Source: Pedobacter cryotolerans
GTDB taxonomy: Bacteria > Bacteroidota > Bacteroidia > Sphingobacteriales > Sphingobacteriaceae
Direction: 5' to 3'
DNA length: 60,112 nucleotides
NCBI RefSeq assembly: GCF_005116475.1
Contig: NZ_SWBO01000015.1
Coordinates: 1 to 60,112, forward strand
Each line of letters starts with the position of its first letter. The stretch's first letter is position 1. Of this stretch, positions 30,175 through 40,007 are shown in pieces. Made by a program: the position numbers and the translations under genes. Below the pieces are notes generated by a model. That model did no database searches. It had not been told where the DNA came from and saw only the letters and a program-made list of their open reading frames with translations.

Positions 30175-32292
30175 CTATTGCTTTGAGATGTAAAATCCGA
30201 GACCCAAGATTGCACCTGCATTAAAGTCTTTTGGAATATTGACACTATCAGCTGAAGGAAAGAGTAATTCTCCGCCATTGCTTTTCATAATTTCATCCGC
30301 AATATGTAAACCAATCCCAATACCATCTTCTTTATTTGAGATGAATGGACGAATTGCGTCTTCATAAGGAATTGTAAATCCTGGACCATTATCTGCTATA
30401 ACTATTGTTATAAAGCCATCTATTTCTTCAACTATGTCAATGAAAATTTCTTTATTTTGAACTTTGCCAAAGCTCATCCAGTAGATCGAGTTGTCAATAA
30501 GATTAATAATTGTTCCTGTTATAAGACTGTCTGAGCATTTTGCCTTTGTAGCAAACATCTTTTCCTCTTCAAATGCGCGAATAATTTTCACACCATGAGC
30601 CTTTAATCGATATTCGACGTTCCAAAGTGCATTACTTATTATCTTTTTTAAATCGGATTCTTTCCTAGATTTTCTCCGGATTAGTCCGCTGTAGCCGTCA
30701 ACAAGTTTACCTAAATGCCACGTAAGAGCCTTAACCCTCTCTTCACTGTTTGGTTTACCTACATCATCTACAACATAAAGTAATTCTTGAATAATTTTTT
30801 CTATCTCATGAATTACAATGCTTAAGCTTAGCCCTGCACTAGCACTCCGAATATAAATATCACTTATAGTTTTATAATCTGCAGCAATTTCATCGATTAT
30901 CCCAAGGATTTCAGATCTACTTTTATTATCTGGCAATACGCCAGTGACTTTTTCTCGTAAAACATCAAGATTATCTACCACAGGAACTTTTTGTGATTTG
31001 CCTGAATAATGACTTCTTAACTTGTCTTTATCAATATTTCTTTGTGTTATTACTCGGTTTATTGCAAAGTGAATGGCCTTAAAAAACTCAGCGTACGCAT
31101 CGTTTTCGAGAAAACCCTCACGATTAGTTTTTTCAATCAAGTCTTTACTTTGAAGACGGCTCAATTGTACAGCACCAATAACGATGTTATTACTTATTCT
31201 AGCTGTTGGAAGATTTACGCGATCAATATCTAGACTTAACCAGTCATTTCCTGGCTCACCATAGTCATAAACACGAATTCCATCACGATAAATTCGCATA
31301 CCACCATTTAATTTCAAATAATCCTTTAAGCCCCTTTTGTCCGTTACCCCTAATGAAAGAATGGTACTGTCAAAATCAAAAATCAACATCTTTAGCTTGA
31401 CTTTTCCAATCCTGTAATGAGAGAGATCAATATCTTTTATAATCTTTTTCTTAGAACTTTCGTCATAAACACGCTGAACCATGTCAATGTTTACCTCAGA
31501 GTGTATCCTTTCTTTGAGGTGCGTCATTGTAGCATAAGGGGTAAATTTATAATCTAGATTTTTTATCTGATTATCCTCAATATCCATTTCTGCTGAGAAC
31601 AATGCACTATCTTCAATCTCTTTGAATTTAAGCAAACCTGCTAACCATTCCTGACGGTCTATTTTAAATAATACTTTGAAAGAATTTATTGACTCAAAAG
31701 GCGAGTTCAATGAGTTTACAGCTCTATAAATTTCTCTCACAGCTCCTCTAGTCCATGTAGTCCTTAAAGACTTAATAATAATTTTGGTCCCGTGCGCATC
31801 ATTGTCAAAAGTTTCCGGTTTCCTCTCTGTTAAGTCAATAGGAATTTTATCTAATGATTTATCATTATCGAAATCTTTCCAATTTATTTTCAAATGGGCT
31901 TCATTACTAGTTTTTGTTTTACTTATAAGTTCGATTTCTTCGCCGAGTTTATGAACACCAAATCGGCCAATTCCTTTTTCCCCAAGCGGTATTCTATTGC
32001 AAGCGCTTACAAAATTTATGTCATCGACTTGGTTTTTTTTATAAGTAGTCCCAGGTTGTAGCCAAACATCTTTAATAAGATCATAGTCCATCCCGACTCC
32101 ATCATCTTCTACTACAATCTGCCCAAACTCCTTACTATGAAGGTTGGATAAAGTTATAGTAACTCTACCAGCACAGGCATCATAAGAATTTTTTATTAAT
32201 TCAAGTAAAGCAATGCTTTCGCTCCTTATCAACTGATCTCCGAGTTGTAAAATCAACCTTGCTTTGGGTTTGAACCCTAATTCATCACTCAT
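30175..32292 (-). CDS. Protein with N-terminal Hsp90/MORC-like ATPase and C-terminal histidine-kinase ATPase
   Basis: The 705-aa protein carries two GHKL modules. The N-terminal one (residues 1-200) has ALLELIKNSYDA, VVEDDGVGMD and GEKGIGRFGVHKLG, as in Hsp90/MORC proteins. The C-terminal one (about 590-700) has NLIDNSIYW, ADNGPGF and GIGIGLHIADEI, as in sensor kinases, preceded by an H-box-like SIVIHEIEKI (His495). No membrane segment is seen, so it is a soluble kinase candidate. It sits directly upstream of a receiver-domain gene and then a SIR2-TPR gene. I infer a cytosolic phosphorelay that senses infection; this is not demonstrated. Confidence 0.75.
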   Translation of the reverse strand: MSDELGFKPKARLILQLGDQLIRSESIALLELIKNSYDACAGRVTITLSNLHSKEFGQIVVEDDGVGMDYDLIKDVWLQPGTTYKKNQVDDINFVSACNRIPLGEKGIGRFGVHKLGEEIELISKTKTSNEAHLKINWKDFDNDKSLDKIPIDLTERKPETFDNDAHGTKIIIKSLRTTWTRGAVREIYRAVNSLNSPFESINSFKVLFKIDRQEWLAGLLKFKEIEDSALFSAEMDIEDNQIKNLDYKFTPYATMTHLKERIHSEVNIDMVQRVYDESSKKKIIKDIDLSHYRIGKVKLKMLIFDFDSTILSLGVTDKRGLKDYLKLNGGMRIYRDGIRVYDYGEPGNDWLSLDIDRVNLPTARISNNIVIGAVQLSRLQSKDLIEKTNREGFLENDAYAEFFKAIHFAINRVITQRNIDKDKLRSHYSGKSQKVPVVDNLDVLREKVTGVLPDNKSRSEILGIIDEIAADYKTISDIYIRSASAGLSLSIVIHEIEKIIQELLYVVDDVGKPNSEERVKALTWHLGKLVDGYSGLIRRKSRKESDLKKIISNALWNVEYRLKAHGVKIIRAFEEEKMFATKAKCSDSLITGTIINLIDNSIYWMSFGKVQNKEIFIDIVEEIDGFITIVIADNGPGFTIPYEDAIRPFISNKEDGIGIGLHIADEIMKSNGGELLFPSADSVNIPKDFNAGAILGLGFYISKQ

Positions 32293-32479
32293 TATTATAT
32301 TTACAGATATTTAGTGTTATAAATGTATTCAATTTTTTAATAAACATGCAAAATTTTTAACGGTCTAGTTTATAGATGAATTTGCAACTACCTAATTAAA
32401 AACTTATATTAAATTGTATTCGATTCTGCACTCGAAATAGATTATTTAATAAAAATCAATACTTATAATAATTTAACAA

Positions 32480-33379
32480 TTATTCAATCAAATCGTGAAT
32501 AATTACTTCGAACTGTCCAGGCACCCTTCTCGCTATCTTAAACTTGATGTTTTGTGATTTCAAATGAATTATATACCTAAGTGCTTCTCTTTGTGAGCTA
32601 GGCATTTTTTCTCCAATAATAATACATTTAACAGATTGGATAGGATATTTTAAATTAACCCCGTTTTTATCAATACATTCAGTTTGCATAATTAAACGAA
32701 GTTCTTCTTCATATTGCCATTCAATTGACTTAGTAGCGAGCATTTTCTGGTAGATTTCTCGATTTTTTAAATATACTGTGTCAAGATATTCTTTATACAT
32801 TTTAATTTCTGAACGCGCATTTTGCTTCTGATTTCGATTTAAAGTTGTGGATTTAAGTCTACCTTCTATTGAATATATAGAATCTTCGTGATAATTTACT
32901 TGATCATTCAAAACTGCCACTACAGCTGTATCGATTATCGGTGGTTTATTTGCGTATAGAACGTCAAATATTTCAGCATTAACATCATTTGTCAAAAGTT
33001 TATCTCTATCATATTCAATGCAAAAACCTCGTAAACCATTAGCGTAGTGGGCCCACATTAATAAATTGTTTGAGCTTTTACTAAAGCAGCTTATTCTAGC
33101 GCTATCAATAGTATAAGGAACACTTGGTTCCGTATCTTCAAGTGACAAAACTAAATCTTCATAATTTTCCAATGCATTTGAATCTCGGGCATTATCAAAT
33201 CCCCAAGCTTTTATAATTTCATTAACTCTAGGTGAGTTTGATGCTTTGTCGGGAAAACCTGTATAAATTTCACTTCTACATTCAAAAGGATCATTAAAAC
33301 TTTCGTAATGATTCATATAAAATTGATTATTTAATAAGTTCATTAATGAATAATCAGTAAATGAAAAATATTTAAACAT
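32480..33379 (-). CDS. DUF2971 domain protein
   Basis: A 299-aa protein with the DUF2971 signatures YESFNDPFECR, ISCFSKSSNNLLMWAHYANGLRGFCIEYD and IEWQYEEELRLI. The family is common in defence islands, but its biochemical role is not established to my knowledge. It is divergent from the methyltransferase gene and 187 bases upstream of the dual-ATPase gene on the same strand, so it could head the minus-strand group. Confidence 0.8.
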   Translation of the reverse strand: MFKYFSFTDYSLMNLLNNQFYMNHYESFNDPFECRSEIYTGFPDKASNSPRVNEIIKAWGFDNARDSNALENYEDLVLSLEDTEPSVPYTIDSARISCFSKSSNNLLMWAHYANGLRGFCIEYDRDKLLTNDVNAEIFDVLYANKPPIIDTAVVAVLNDQVNYHEDSIYSIEGRLKSTTLNRNQKQNARSEIKMYKEYLDTVYLKNREIYQKMLATKSIEWQYEEELRLIMQTECIDKNGVNLKYPIQSVKCIIIGEKMPSSQREALRYIIHLKSQNIKFKIARRVPGQFEVIIHDLIE

Positions 33380-33494
33380 ATTTTTTTTGGTGTATTGAGT
33401 TATGATATGAAATAATTTCCAAGAAGTTTCTACATTATTTAAAAGCTTTTGCCTTGCCCTTTTTTTTGAGTAAGGCTAATTGCTACTGTTTATC

Positions 33495-33510
33495 ATGTGA
33501 ATAATCACAT
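33495..33510. promoter_or_regulatory. Candidate operator between the divergent defence operons
   Basis: ATGTGAATAATCACAT has two perfect 6-bp arms around a 4-base spacer. It lies in the 300-base gap between DUF2971 and the methyltransferase. It resembles CRP/FNR-family sites, but the spacer is shorter than the classic CRP site. No regulator gene accompanies the cluster. Confidence 0.45.
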
Positions 33511-33679
33511 ACTTCTAAATTTAATAAAAAAAGTGATATTGTACAATTAAGACATTAGATGTTTTTCGGAACGTACATAAACTGTTTTATGCTTTACCCA
33601 CAAAATGTATCTTATTACTTTTTTATTGGTAACTTTAAAAGCTTATAACCGATTTTTAATCATAATTTTTTATTGCTTT

Positions 33680-35272
33680 ATGGCTATTCCGATCATAGAT
33701 ATTTTTGCTGGCCCTGGAGGATTGGGAGAAGGCTTTTCAGCATTAATTAATGACGAAAACCAGCGGGCTTTCAAAATTGCACTTTCCATTGAAAAAGACC
33801 CACTTGCTCATCAAACCTTAACGTTGAGAAGTTTTTTCAGACAATTTGAAATTGGGGAAGTACCTGAAGAATATTATGAATTTGTAAGAGGTAACATTAG
33901 TATTGAAGCCCTTTACCGGGCTTGGCCAATTGAGGCTGAACATGCCCAAAGAGAGGCTTGGTGCGGTACATTAGGAGACCCTGACGAACATGACCAAAAT
34001 GCTGTTTCAGATGATGAAGTTGATGACAAAATTCGTACAGTACTAAACGGAGAACAAGATTGGTTACTTATCGGTGGGCCGCCTTGTCAGGCATATTCGC
34101 TAGTCGGAAGATCGAGGAGACAAGAAAGAATATTAAATGAAGAAACTGATAAGCGTGTTGGATTGTACAAACAATATTTAAGAATTTTGGCCAAGCACAG
34201 TCCTTCAGTTTTTGTTATGGAAAATGTGAAAGGCATTCTTTCTGCTGAAACGTCAGAAAACCAAGTATTCTCAAAAATATTAGAAGACCTTTCTGACCCA
34301 TCGGCATGTTATCCCCAAAATGGTGAAAATGAATTCAATTGTCCAGGTTATAGAATATACTCACTAGTCACGGAGCCCGAGAATTTCGATGAAAATGGCA
34401 ACCCAACATATAGGCCAAAAAACTTTGTAATCCAAGCTGAAAAGTACGGTGTTCCGCAAACACGACATCGTGTAATATTATTAGGGATAAGACGCGATAT
34501 TGAGATCAATCCTGAAATAATTTACAGTAGGGATGAAGTTTCCATCGGTTCAGTAATTAACTCATTACCAAGATTAAGAAGCGGGCTTTCCAAAGGCGCA
34601 GATAGCTTTAATGCTTGGCACTCTCTAATTGAGGGGATTTTGGAAGGAGATATACTCAATGATGTGGATACAGAAATCATTACAGACATACGGGACAAGA
34701 TTTTGCAAGTAGAGGATCCACCTTTTGGAAAAGGAGCTGATTACTTAGAAATGGAAAACCTACAAATCGACTATCTACCTGAATGGTATCTTGACAATCG
34801 ACTGAATGGTGTTTTAAATCATGCTTCAAGATCTCATATGAATAGCGATATTCATAGGTATCTTTTTGTGTCCTGCTTCGGAAACATCAAACAACAATCA
34901 CCGAAGCTGAGTGATTTTCCAGAGGGCCTTCTCCCCGCTCATTTAAATGTTAGGCAAGGGATAGATGATAAGAAATTTGCAGATCGCTTTAGGGTACAGA
35001 TAGCTAACCGGGCATCGAAAACAGTAACCAGTCATATTTCAAAGGACGGACATTATTATATACATCCTGACCCGACCCAATGCAGAAGCTTGACTGTCAG
35101 AGAGGCGGCTAGAATACAGACTTTCCCAGACAATTATTTTTTCTGTGGCCCAAGAACATCACAGTTCCATCAAGTTGGAAATGCAGTGCCCCCTTATTTA
35201 GCTTTTCAGATTGCCGAAGTGGTCAACCATGTTTTTGAAGAGATGGAAATACTAGCTATTCACAACAATTAG
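33680..35272 (+). CDS. mzaA: DNA (cytosine-5-)methyltransferase, Mza-type
   Basis: The ATG at 33680 gives 530 aa and puts motif I (IDIFAGPGGLGEGF) at the N-terminus, as usual; the longer frame adds only a hydrophobic leader. Motif IV GGPPCQAYS holds the catalytic Cys136, followed by ENVKG (VI), QTRHRVILLGIRR (VIII) and QVGNAVPPYLA (X). The region between VIII and X is long and probably holds the target-recognition part. It methylates cytosine in a specific DNA sequence, presumably marking self DNA for the four genes behind it. The MORC-like gene follows by 25 bases. The gene letter follows my recollection of the published MzaABCDE order. Confidence 0.92.
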   Translation: MAIPIIDIFAGPGGLGEGFSALINDENQRAFKIALSIEKDPLAHQTLTLRSFFRQFEIGEVPEEYYEFVRGNISIEALYRAWPIEAEHAQREAWCGTLGDPDEHDQNAVSDDEVDDKIRTVLNGEQDWLLIGGPPCQAYSLVGRSRRQERILNEETDKRVGLYKQYLRILAKHSPSVFVMENVKGILSAETSENQVFSKILEDLSDPSACYPQNGENEFNCPGYRIYSLVTEPENFDENGNPTYRPKNFVIQAEKYGVPQTRHRVILLGIRRDIEINPEIIYSRDEVSIGSVINSLPRLRSGLSKGADSFNAWHSLIEGILEGDILNDVDTEIITDIRDKILQVEDPPFGKGADYLEMENLQIDYLPEWYLDNRLNGVLNHASRSHMNSDIHRYLFVSCFGNIKQQSPKLSDFPEGLLPAHLNVRQGIDDKKFADRFRVQIANRASKTVTSHISKDGHYYIHPDPTQCRSLTVREAARIQTFPDNYFFCGPRTSQFHQVGNAVPPYLAFQIAEVVNHVFEEMEILAIHNN

Positions 35273-35297
35273 CACAAAAGATTTAACACTCTCAATA

Positions 35298-36827
35298 ATG
35301 CAAAACAACATCGATGAAAATTACGAAGACGTAAGCCCCAATCCTGAATACCTTATTAAGTCTATTGCAGAACAGGGATATAGCTTGGAAACTGCATTAG
35401 CTGATCTAATGGATAACTCAATCTCGGCCAATGCAACAAAGATTGAGGCGCTGATAAAAATGGACAAAGAGCCCTTTACCCTATATCTTGCAGATAATGG
35501 TAATGGAATGAATGAGGAAGTATTAAAATCAAGCATGCGATTTCCTAGTAATTCTCCAGAAAGTGAAAGAGGAATTATTGACCTAGGCCGTTTCGGTCTT
35601 GGAATGAAAACCGCCTCGTTTTCCCAGACCAGATGTTTTACTGTTATATCAAGGCAGAAAGGTACTTCAGAATATATTGGGCGAACTTGGGATGTTGCAC
35701 ACCTAAAAAAAGAGAAACGCTGGGAACTAAAGATAAACAGTCAAGCTGAGATTGGCATTTTATTGAAGGATTATTCTGAATTGAGTGAAGGACATCTAAA
35801 CCGCTTTGAAAATTTTGAAGCAAATACAATAGTAATTTGGCAAGGCCTATATAAATTTGAGAACTATCTTGAGGATGATAACCGCCAGAAAGCCCTCAAA
35901 AAAGAAATCACCGAAGTGACATCAGATTATCTATCTCTTGTATTTCATCGATTTATGGAGCGTAAAGAGTATCCGCTAGAAATACGCATAAATAACAATC
36001 TCATTATTCCATTTAATCCTTTCCCTACTGAACAAAAGGATTTTAGGCCTATGGAATATAAACAAAGGCATTTCAGTACCGATACGATAAGAATGGAAGG
36101 CTTTATCCTACCATCAAGAAGTGTAGAGGAAAGCAAGCAACGCCATTCAATCTGGACTACGAAAAATCGTGGACTGATGGATATGGAAGGTATTTATATT
36201 TATCGCGCTGATAGGATTATTCTCTTTGGGGGCTGGAATGGATTGATTAAAAAAGGGCCTCGTCTTCAATTGGCTAGGCTTCGAGTAGATGTAGGAAACA
36301 GTGTAGACCATCTTTTGCATTTGAATGTTGCAAAGTCACAAATTGTTATTCCACATGATCTCAAGAATGCATTTGAAAATTACATAGAAGAACTTAAAAT
36401 TGAAGCCGAGCGTGAATATTTCAATAGAGGACTTAGAAAATTTGCAGGTAATAAGAAAGGAAACGTTGCTCAACTCTTCGAAAGAGTTGCTTCCAATAAA
36501 GGCATATTGTTAAAGCTTAATGCGGAATTTGCCTTAACTAAGTCATTAAAGGCAACACTTAATGATGAACAGGCTACCCTTTTTAGGTTAATAACAAAAA
36601 TGGTAAATACGCAGATCAATGAGATTCGCCAAGCTCATCAGGATACGGCTTATTCCGGCGTTTCGGAAAAGGATGAGATTGAACCTAAGGATTTAGAAAA
36701 ATGTATTATTGAACTAAAGAAAAGTGGACTTTCAGTTGAAAGTATCCGAGAAGATATATTACCAGGACTTGGGTTTAGCCTTTCCACATTACCTGAAGCG
36801 ATCATTAACCTCTTAAATAAATCATGA
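35298..36827 (+). CDS. mzaB: MutL/MORC-like GHKL ATPase, Mza-type
   Basis: The 509-aa protein carries the Bergerat ATP-binding fold: ALADLMDNSISAN (residues 34-45), LADNGNGM (64-71) and GRFGLGMKTAS (97-107), then an S5-like second domain with the conserved lysine-rich loop near residue 275. These ATPases close around DNA when they bind ATP. Related MutL/MORC proteins have been described in predicted restriction systems beside Z1 and methyltransferase genes. Its stop overlaps the Z1 start by four bases (ATGA), which indicates translational coupling. Confidence 0.88.
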   Translation: MQNNIDENYEDVSPNPEYLIKSIAEQGYSLETALADLMDNSISANATKIEALIKMDKEPFTLYLADNGNGMNEEVLKSSMRFPSNSPESERGIIDLGRFGLGMKTASFSQTRCFTVISRQKGTSEYIGRTWDVAHLKKEKRWELKINSQAEIGILLKDYSELSEGHLNRFENFEANTIVIWQGLYKFENYLEDDNRQKALKKEITEVTSDYLSLVFHRFMERKEYPLEIRINNNLIIPFNPFPTEQKDFRPMEYKQRHFSTDTIRMEGFILPSRSVEESKQRHSIWTTKNRGLMDMEGIYIYRADRIILFGGWNGLIKKGPRLQLARLRVDVGNSVDHLLHLNVAKSQIVIPHDLKNAFENYIEELKIEAEREYFNRGLRKFAGNKKGNVAQLFERVASNKGILLKLNAEFALTKSLKATLNDEQATLFRLITKMVNTQINEIRQAHQDTAYSGVSEKDEIEPKDLEKCIIELKKSGLSVESIREDILPGLGFSLSTLPEAIINLLNKS

Positions 36828-39800
36828 ATTATAGCAATTACATTGAGGTTATTAAAAATCTCATCTCGAACAAAGCTAAAGAATACTCAGTCAGCAATAA
36901 GCTAGACAATCTTTTTTTTGAAAATCTTCTAGAACAGATCAAACAGCCTGTCCTTACGATATTTAATCTTTATAGTTTTCCTGTAATAGATGATACAACT
37001 TTAACGCAATATTACCAGATTGCCCTTAAGGAATATCTTTCCATAAATCCAATAATTATAGAACCCAGTCATGCCCTTACGAAGGAAGGGTTTAAAACGT
37101 GGCTTACCAAAGACTATCTAGGAGTCGACTTTAAATGGAATTATACGGAGCGCTACCTAACTCAACTCGCAAAAACTGGTCGTAGTGAAAAGGTTATCTC
37201 CGAAATAGAATTGTCAAGTCTTTCCATCGTAGAAAAAATGGGGAATCCTAAATCAAATGAATCATTCTATACCCGTGGACTAGTGGTAGGAAGTGTGCAA
37301 TCTGGAAAAACTGGGAACTTCAATGCTGTTATTAATCGATCAATTGATTTGGGATATGGACTAATAATAATTCTTTCCGGTATAATGGAGGACCTTAGAA
37401 GCCAGACGCAACTCAGAATAGAAAGTGATGTAATTGGTGAAGGTCAAAATTTAGAGACACAAAAAAACCAAACAAAAGGGGTCGGCAAAATTAGGAGATT
37501 TGGAAAATTAGGGGACAATGCAGTTGAACAGGTGATTTCTATAACCTCTTCAAAATCGGATTTTAACAACAACTTAGTTAATGCAGATTTCTCGCTCAAT
37601 CACACTAACATCTTAGTTTGCAAGAAAAATGTAGGGGTGCTCAAAAACTTGATTATTTGGCTTCATGATTATATTGGAGAAGATAAAACTAGACATGATA
37701 TTCCAATGCTAATCATTGATGATGAGGCTGATAATGCTTCATTAAACAATGAAGGAAAAAAAGGTCGTGAATATGCTTCAAAGATCAACGGACACATCAG
37801 GGCGCTTTTAAGCCTTTTTAATAAAAAGACATATCTAGGATACACTGCTACACCATTCGCAAATGTATTACAGGATAGAAATCCTGCAAGTGAGGCAAAA
37901 TGGGTGATTGATACAAAACTTTTGGAGGCCGACGGAACATTCAAAAGGAAACTTTTGGAACAGGAAGATTATCTGTTTCCCGACGACTTTATCATTCTTT
38001 TGAATCCTCCATCGAATTATATTGGTGCTAAACAAATCTTTGAAACTGCAATCGAGGAATACCCTAATGACAAGATACCTCTAGTAGAGGTTGTGAATGA
38101 CCATATTTCATCGTTTCCCACAAGGGTTTGGACGAATGAAGATGGTGTGCTTGTTGGTATTAAGCATTATGAGAACAAAGATGCGTTTGATGATGATGGA
38201 GGCTACCTGGATTTTAATGACTACAACGATTATAAAAGAAGTACTAGAGCGGGAAGATCAGCGGATATATTCCCAGAAATACTACCGGAGTCTCTCAAAG
38301 AAAGCGTTATTTGTTTTATTCTCGCAACTGCTATTAGGGAAAGCAGAAAGAAAAATATGCTACAGTCGGCATTGTATAACCCGCATAATACAATGCTCAT
38401 TCATATTTCTAGGTTTACTTTATGGCAAAATAGAACGAGAGACCTCGTGCAACAATTTGTATCGGATCTAGAATCCAGTATTGGCACAGATCTACCAAAC
38501 GATCCAAAATCAGTTTACGCAGATTTTGAGAGATATTGGTACACATACTATGCAGGGATAATCGAGTCAATTCAGAGTTATCTTCCAGTTAATTATGAGG
38601 ATAAGTTTATGGCTCCAATTAGCTTTGAGGCCTTGAAAAAATATATTCCTGATGCAATTAGGAACATTGAGGTCAAAGCCATTAACAACGTTACCAAAGA
38701 TAAACTTGAATATCCATCCAATTCACCAAAAAAAGTAATTGCGGTTGGTGGGAACAGGCTTTCCCGTGGCTTTACCCTTGAAGGTCTAACTATTAATTAT
38801 TTCATCCGTTCAACGAATTATTCGGACACCCTCCTCCAAATGGGAAGGTGGTTCGGTTATCGTCCTGGTTACTTAGACTGCTGTAAATTATTCATAACCC
38901 AAGATTCTGTAGACAAATTTGATTCTACTACCAGGGCAATCGAAGAGTTAGAGATTGAATTTAGAAAAATGGAATCCAAAGGCAAAACACCTGAAAATTT
39001 TATTTTAAGGGTAAAAAAGCATCCTGGAACGCTAAAAATCACTCGTCCTTCAATATTGAAAGGCACAAAAGAAGTAAACTGGTCTTATCAAGATCAGCTC
39101 GAACAGACTACTAGATTTCACGTCAACCGTAAAAAAATTAACACTGTCTGGCAAAGCTTTAAAGATAATATCGTAAAGAAGCATAATTTTTCAGAAACTA
39201 AAGATGGTTTTATGACTGCCAATACAGATGCGAATGGGGCAATTGAGATTATTCGAAGTGAAAACAATTTCCCTGAAGAAGATCGAGCAAGCATGATTAA
39301 ATTTATTGAACTTTGTCAAGTGAAGAAATTTCTTGGCAATTGGACGATAGCTATCAAGAACAATGGGCAAGCAAATTCTACTAAAGGCAAAGGTAAGCTA
39401 ACAAAAGCGGAATCAGGACTTCCAAGTGATCTAACTCTTAGTATTAGAAGAGGTCCGAAACTCAATTCGAATGGCGATACAACAAGGTATAGGCTAAATT
39501 TCTTGAACAAAATGATTTTCGATGCTTCTGGTAAATCAGCCAATATTATTTCTTCAGGGGGCGACTTGAATCTTCTATTAGATGACCCACAGATACAAGC
39601 TGCAATTGATGAGTTTAGAGTTGAACGCACCAATAATTTTCTTAAGAAAAATAAGGATTGGGATTTGGCAGAGGCAGAAGAAGCAGCTGCTAAACTAACC
39701 GTTCCTGAAAGAGTTTTCAGAGAAAAAATGAAACCCCAAGAAGGGCTTATGATTATTTATCTGTTTGATTCATACTATACTTTTTTGCAAGAGCGTGGTA

Positions 39801-40003
39801 GCGAAGATGAAGAATTTTCTGAAATCATGAAGGAGCAGAATATTGATTTAAATGTTCCTATTGTAGGTATTGCGATTGGTTTTCCTCCTATAGAACCCGA
39901 CCCAGGAGGTGTATACGTCCATGGAGACTATGAGCTGGAAACTGATGAAGATCTTGACAGCATTGAAGACGCAGAACTTTCCATTCCTCAAGACTCATTT
40001 TAA
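36824..40003 (+). CDS. mzaC: Z1-domain superfamily II-like ATPase, Mza-type
   Basis: The 1,059-aa protein has a P-loop with Walker lysine Lys162 (GSVQSGKTGNF), Walker B LIIDDEADNAS, GYTATPFAN as a helicase-III-like motif, and the Z1 signatures VGGNRLSRGFTLEGL and MGRWFGYRPGY. It probably hydrolyses ATP to translocate on or remodel DNA during restriction. The C-terminal acidic tail (about 1035-1059) is unstructured. It overlaps the MORC-like gene and precedes the nuclease-like gene by four bases. Length is normal for the family. Confidence 0.92.
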   Translation: MNYSNYIEVIKNLISNKAKEYSVSNKLDNLFFENLLEQIKQPVLTIFNLYSFPVIDDTTLTQYYQIALKEYLSINPIIIEPSHALTKEGFKTWLTKDYLGVDFKWNYTERYLTQLAKTGRSEKVISEIELSSLSIVEKMGNPKSNESFYTRGLVVGSVQSGKTGNFNAVINRSIDLGYGLIIILSGIMEDLRSQTQLRIESDVIGEGQNLETQKNQTKGVGKIRRFGKLGDNAVEQVISITSSKSDFNNNLVNADFSLNHTNILVCKKNVGVLKNLIIWLHDYIGEDKTRHDIPMLIIDDEADNASLNNEGKKGREYASKINGHIRALLSLFNKKTYLGYTATPFANVLQDRNPASEAKWVIDTKLLEADGTFKRKLLEQEDYLFPDDFIILLNPPSNYIGAKQIFETAIEEYPNDKIPLVEVVNDHISSFPTRVWTNEDGVLVGIKHYENKDAFDDDGGYLDFNDYNDYKRSTRAGRSADIFPEILPESLKESVICFILATAIRESRKKNMLQSALYNPHNTMLIHISRFTLWQNRTRDLVQQFVSDLESSIGTDLPNDPKSVYADFERYWYTYYAGIIESIQSYLPVNYEDKFMAPISFEALKKYIPDAIRNIEVKAINNVTKDKLEYPSNSPKKVIAVGGNRLSRGFTLEGLTINYFIRSTNYSDTLLQMGRWFGYRPGYLDCCKLFITQDSVDKFDSTTRAIEELEIEFRKMESKGKTPENFILRVKKHPGTLKITRPSILKGTKEVNWSYQDQLEQTTRFHVNRKKINTVWQSFKDNIVKKHNFSETKDGFMTANTDANGAIEIIRSENNFPEEDRASMIKFIELCQVKKFLGNWTIAIKNNGQANSTKGKGKLTKAESGLPSDLTLSIRRGPKLNSNGDTTRYRLNFLNKMIFDASGKSANIISSGGDLNLLLDDPQIQAAIDEFRVERTNNFLKKNKDWDLAEAEEAAAKLTVPERVFREKMKPQEGLMIIYLFDSYYTFLQERGSEDEEFSEIMKEQNIDLNVPIVGIAIGFPPIEPDPGGVYVHGDYELETDEDLDSIEDAELSIPQDSF

Positions 40004-40007
40004 GAAT

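Noticed and set aside
33605..33679. N-terminal extension of the methyltransferase
   Set aside because: It encodes only a hydrophobic leader; motif I normally lies at the N-terminus, so ATG 33680 is used.
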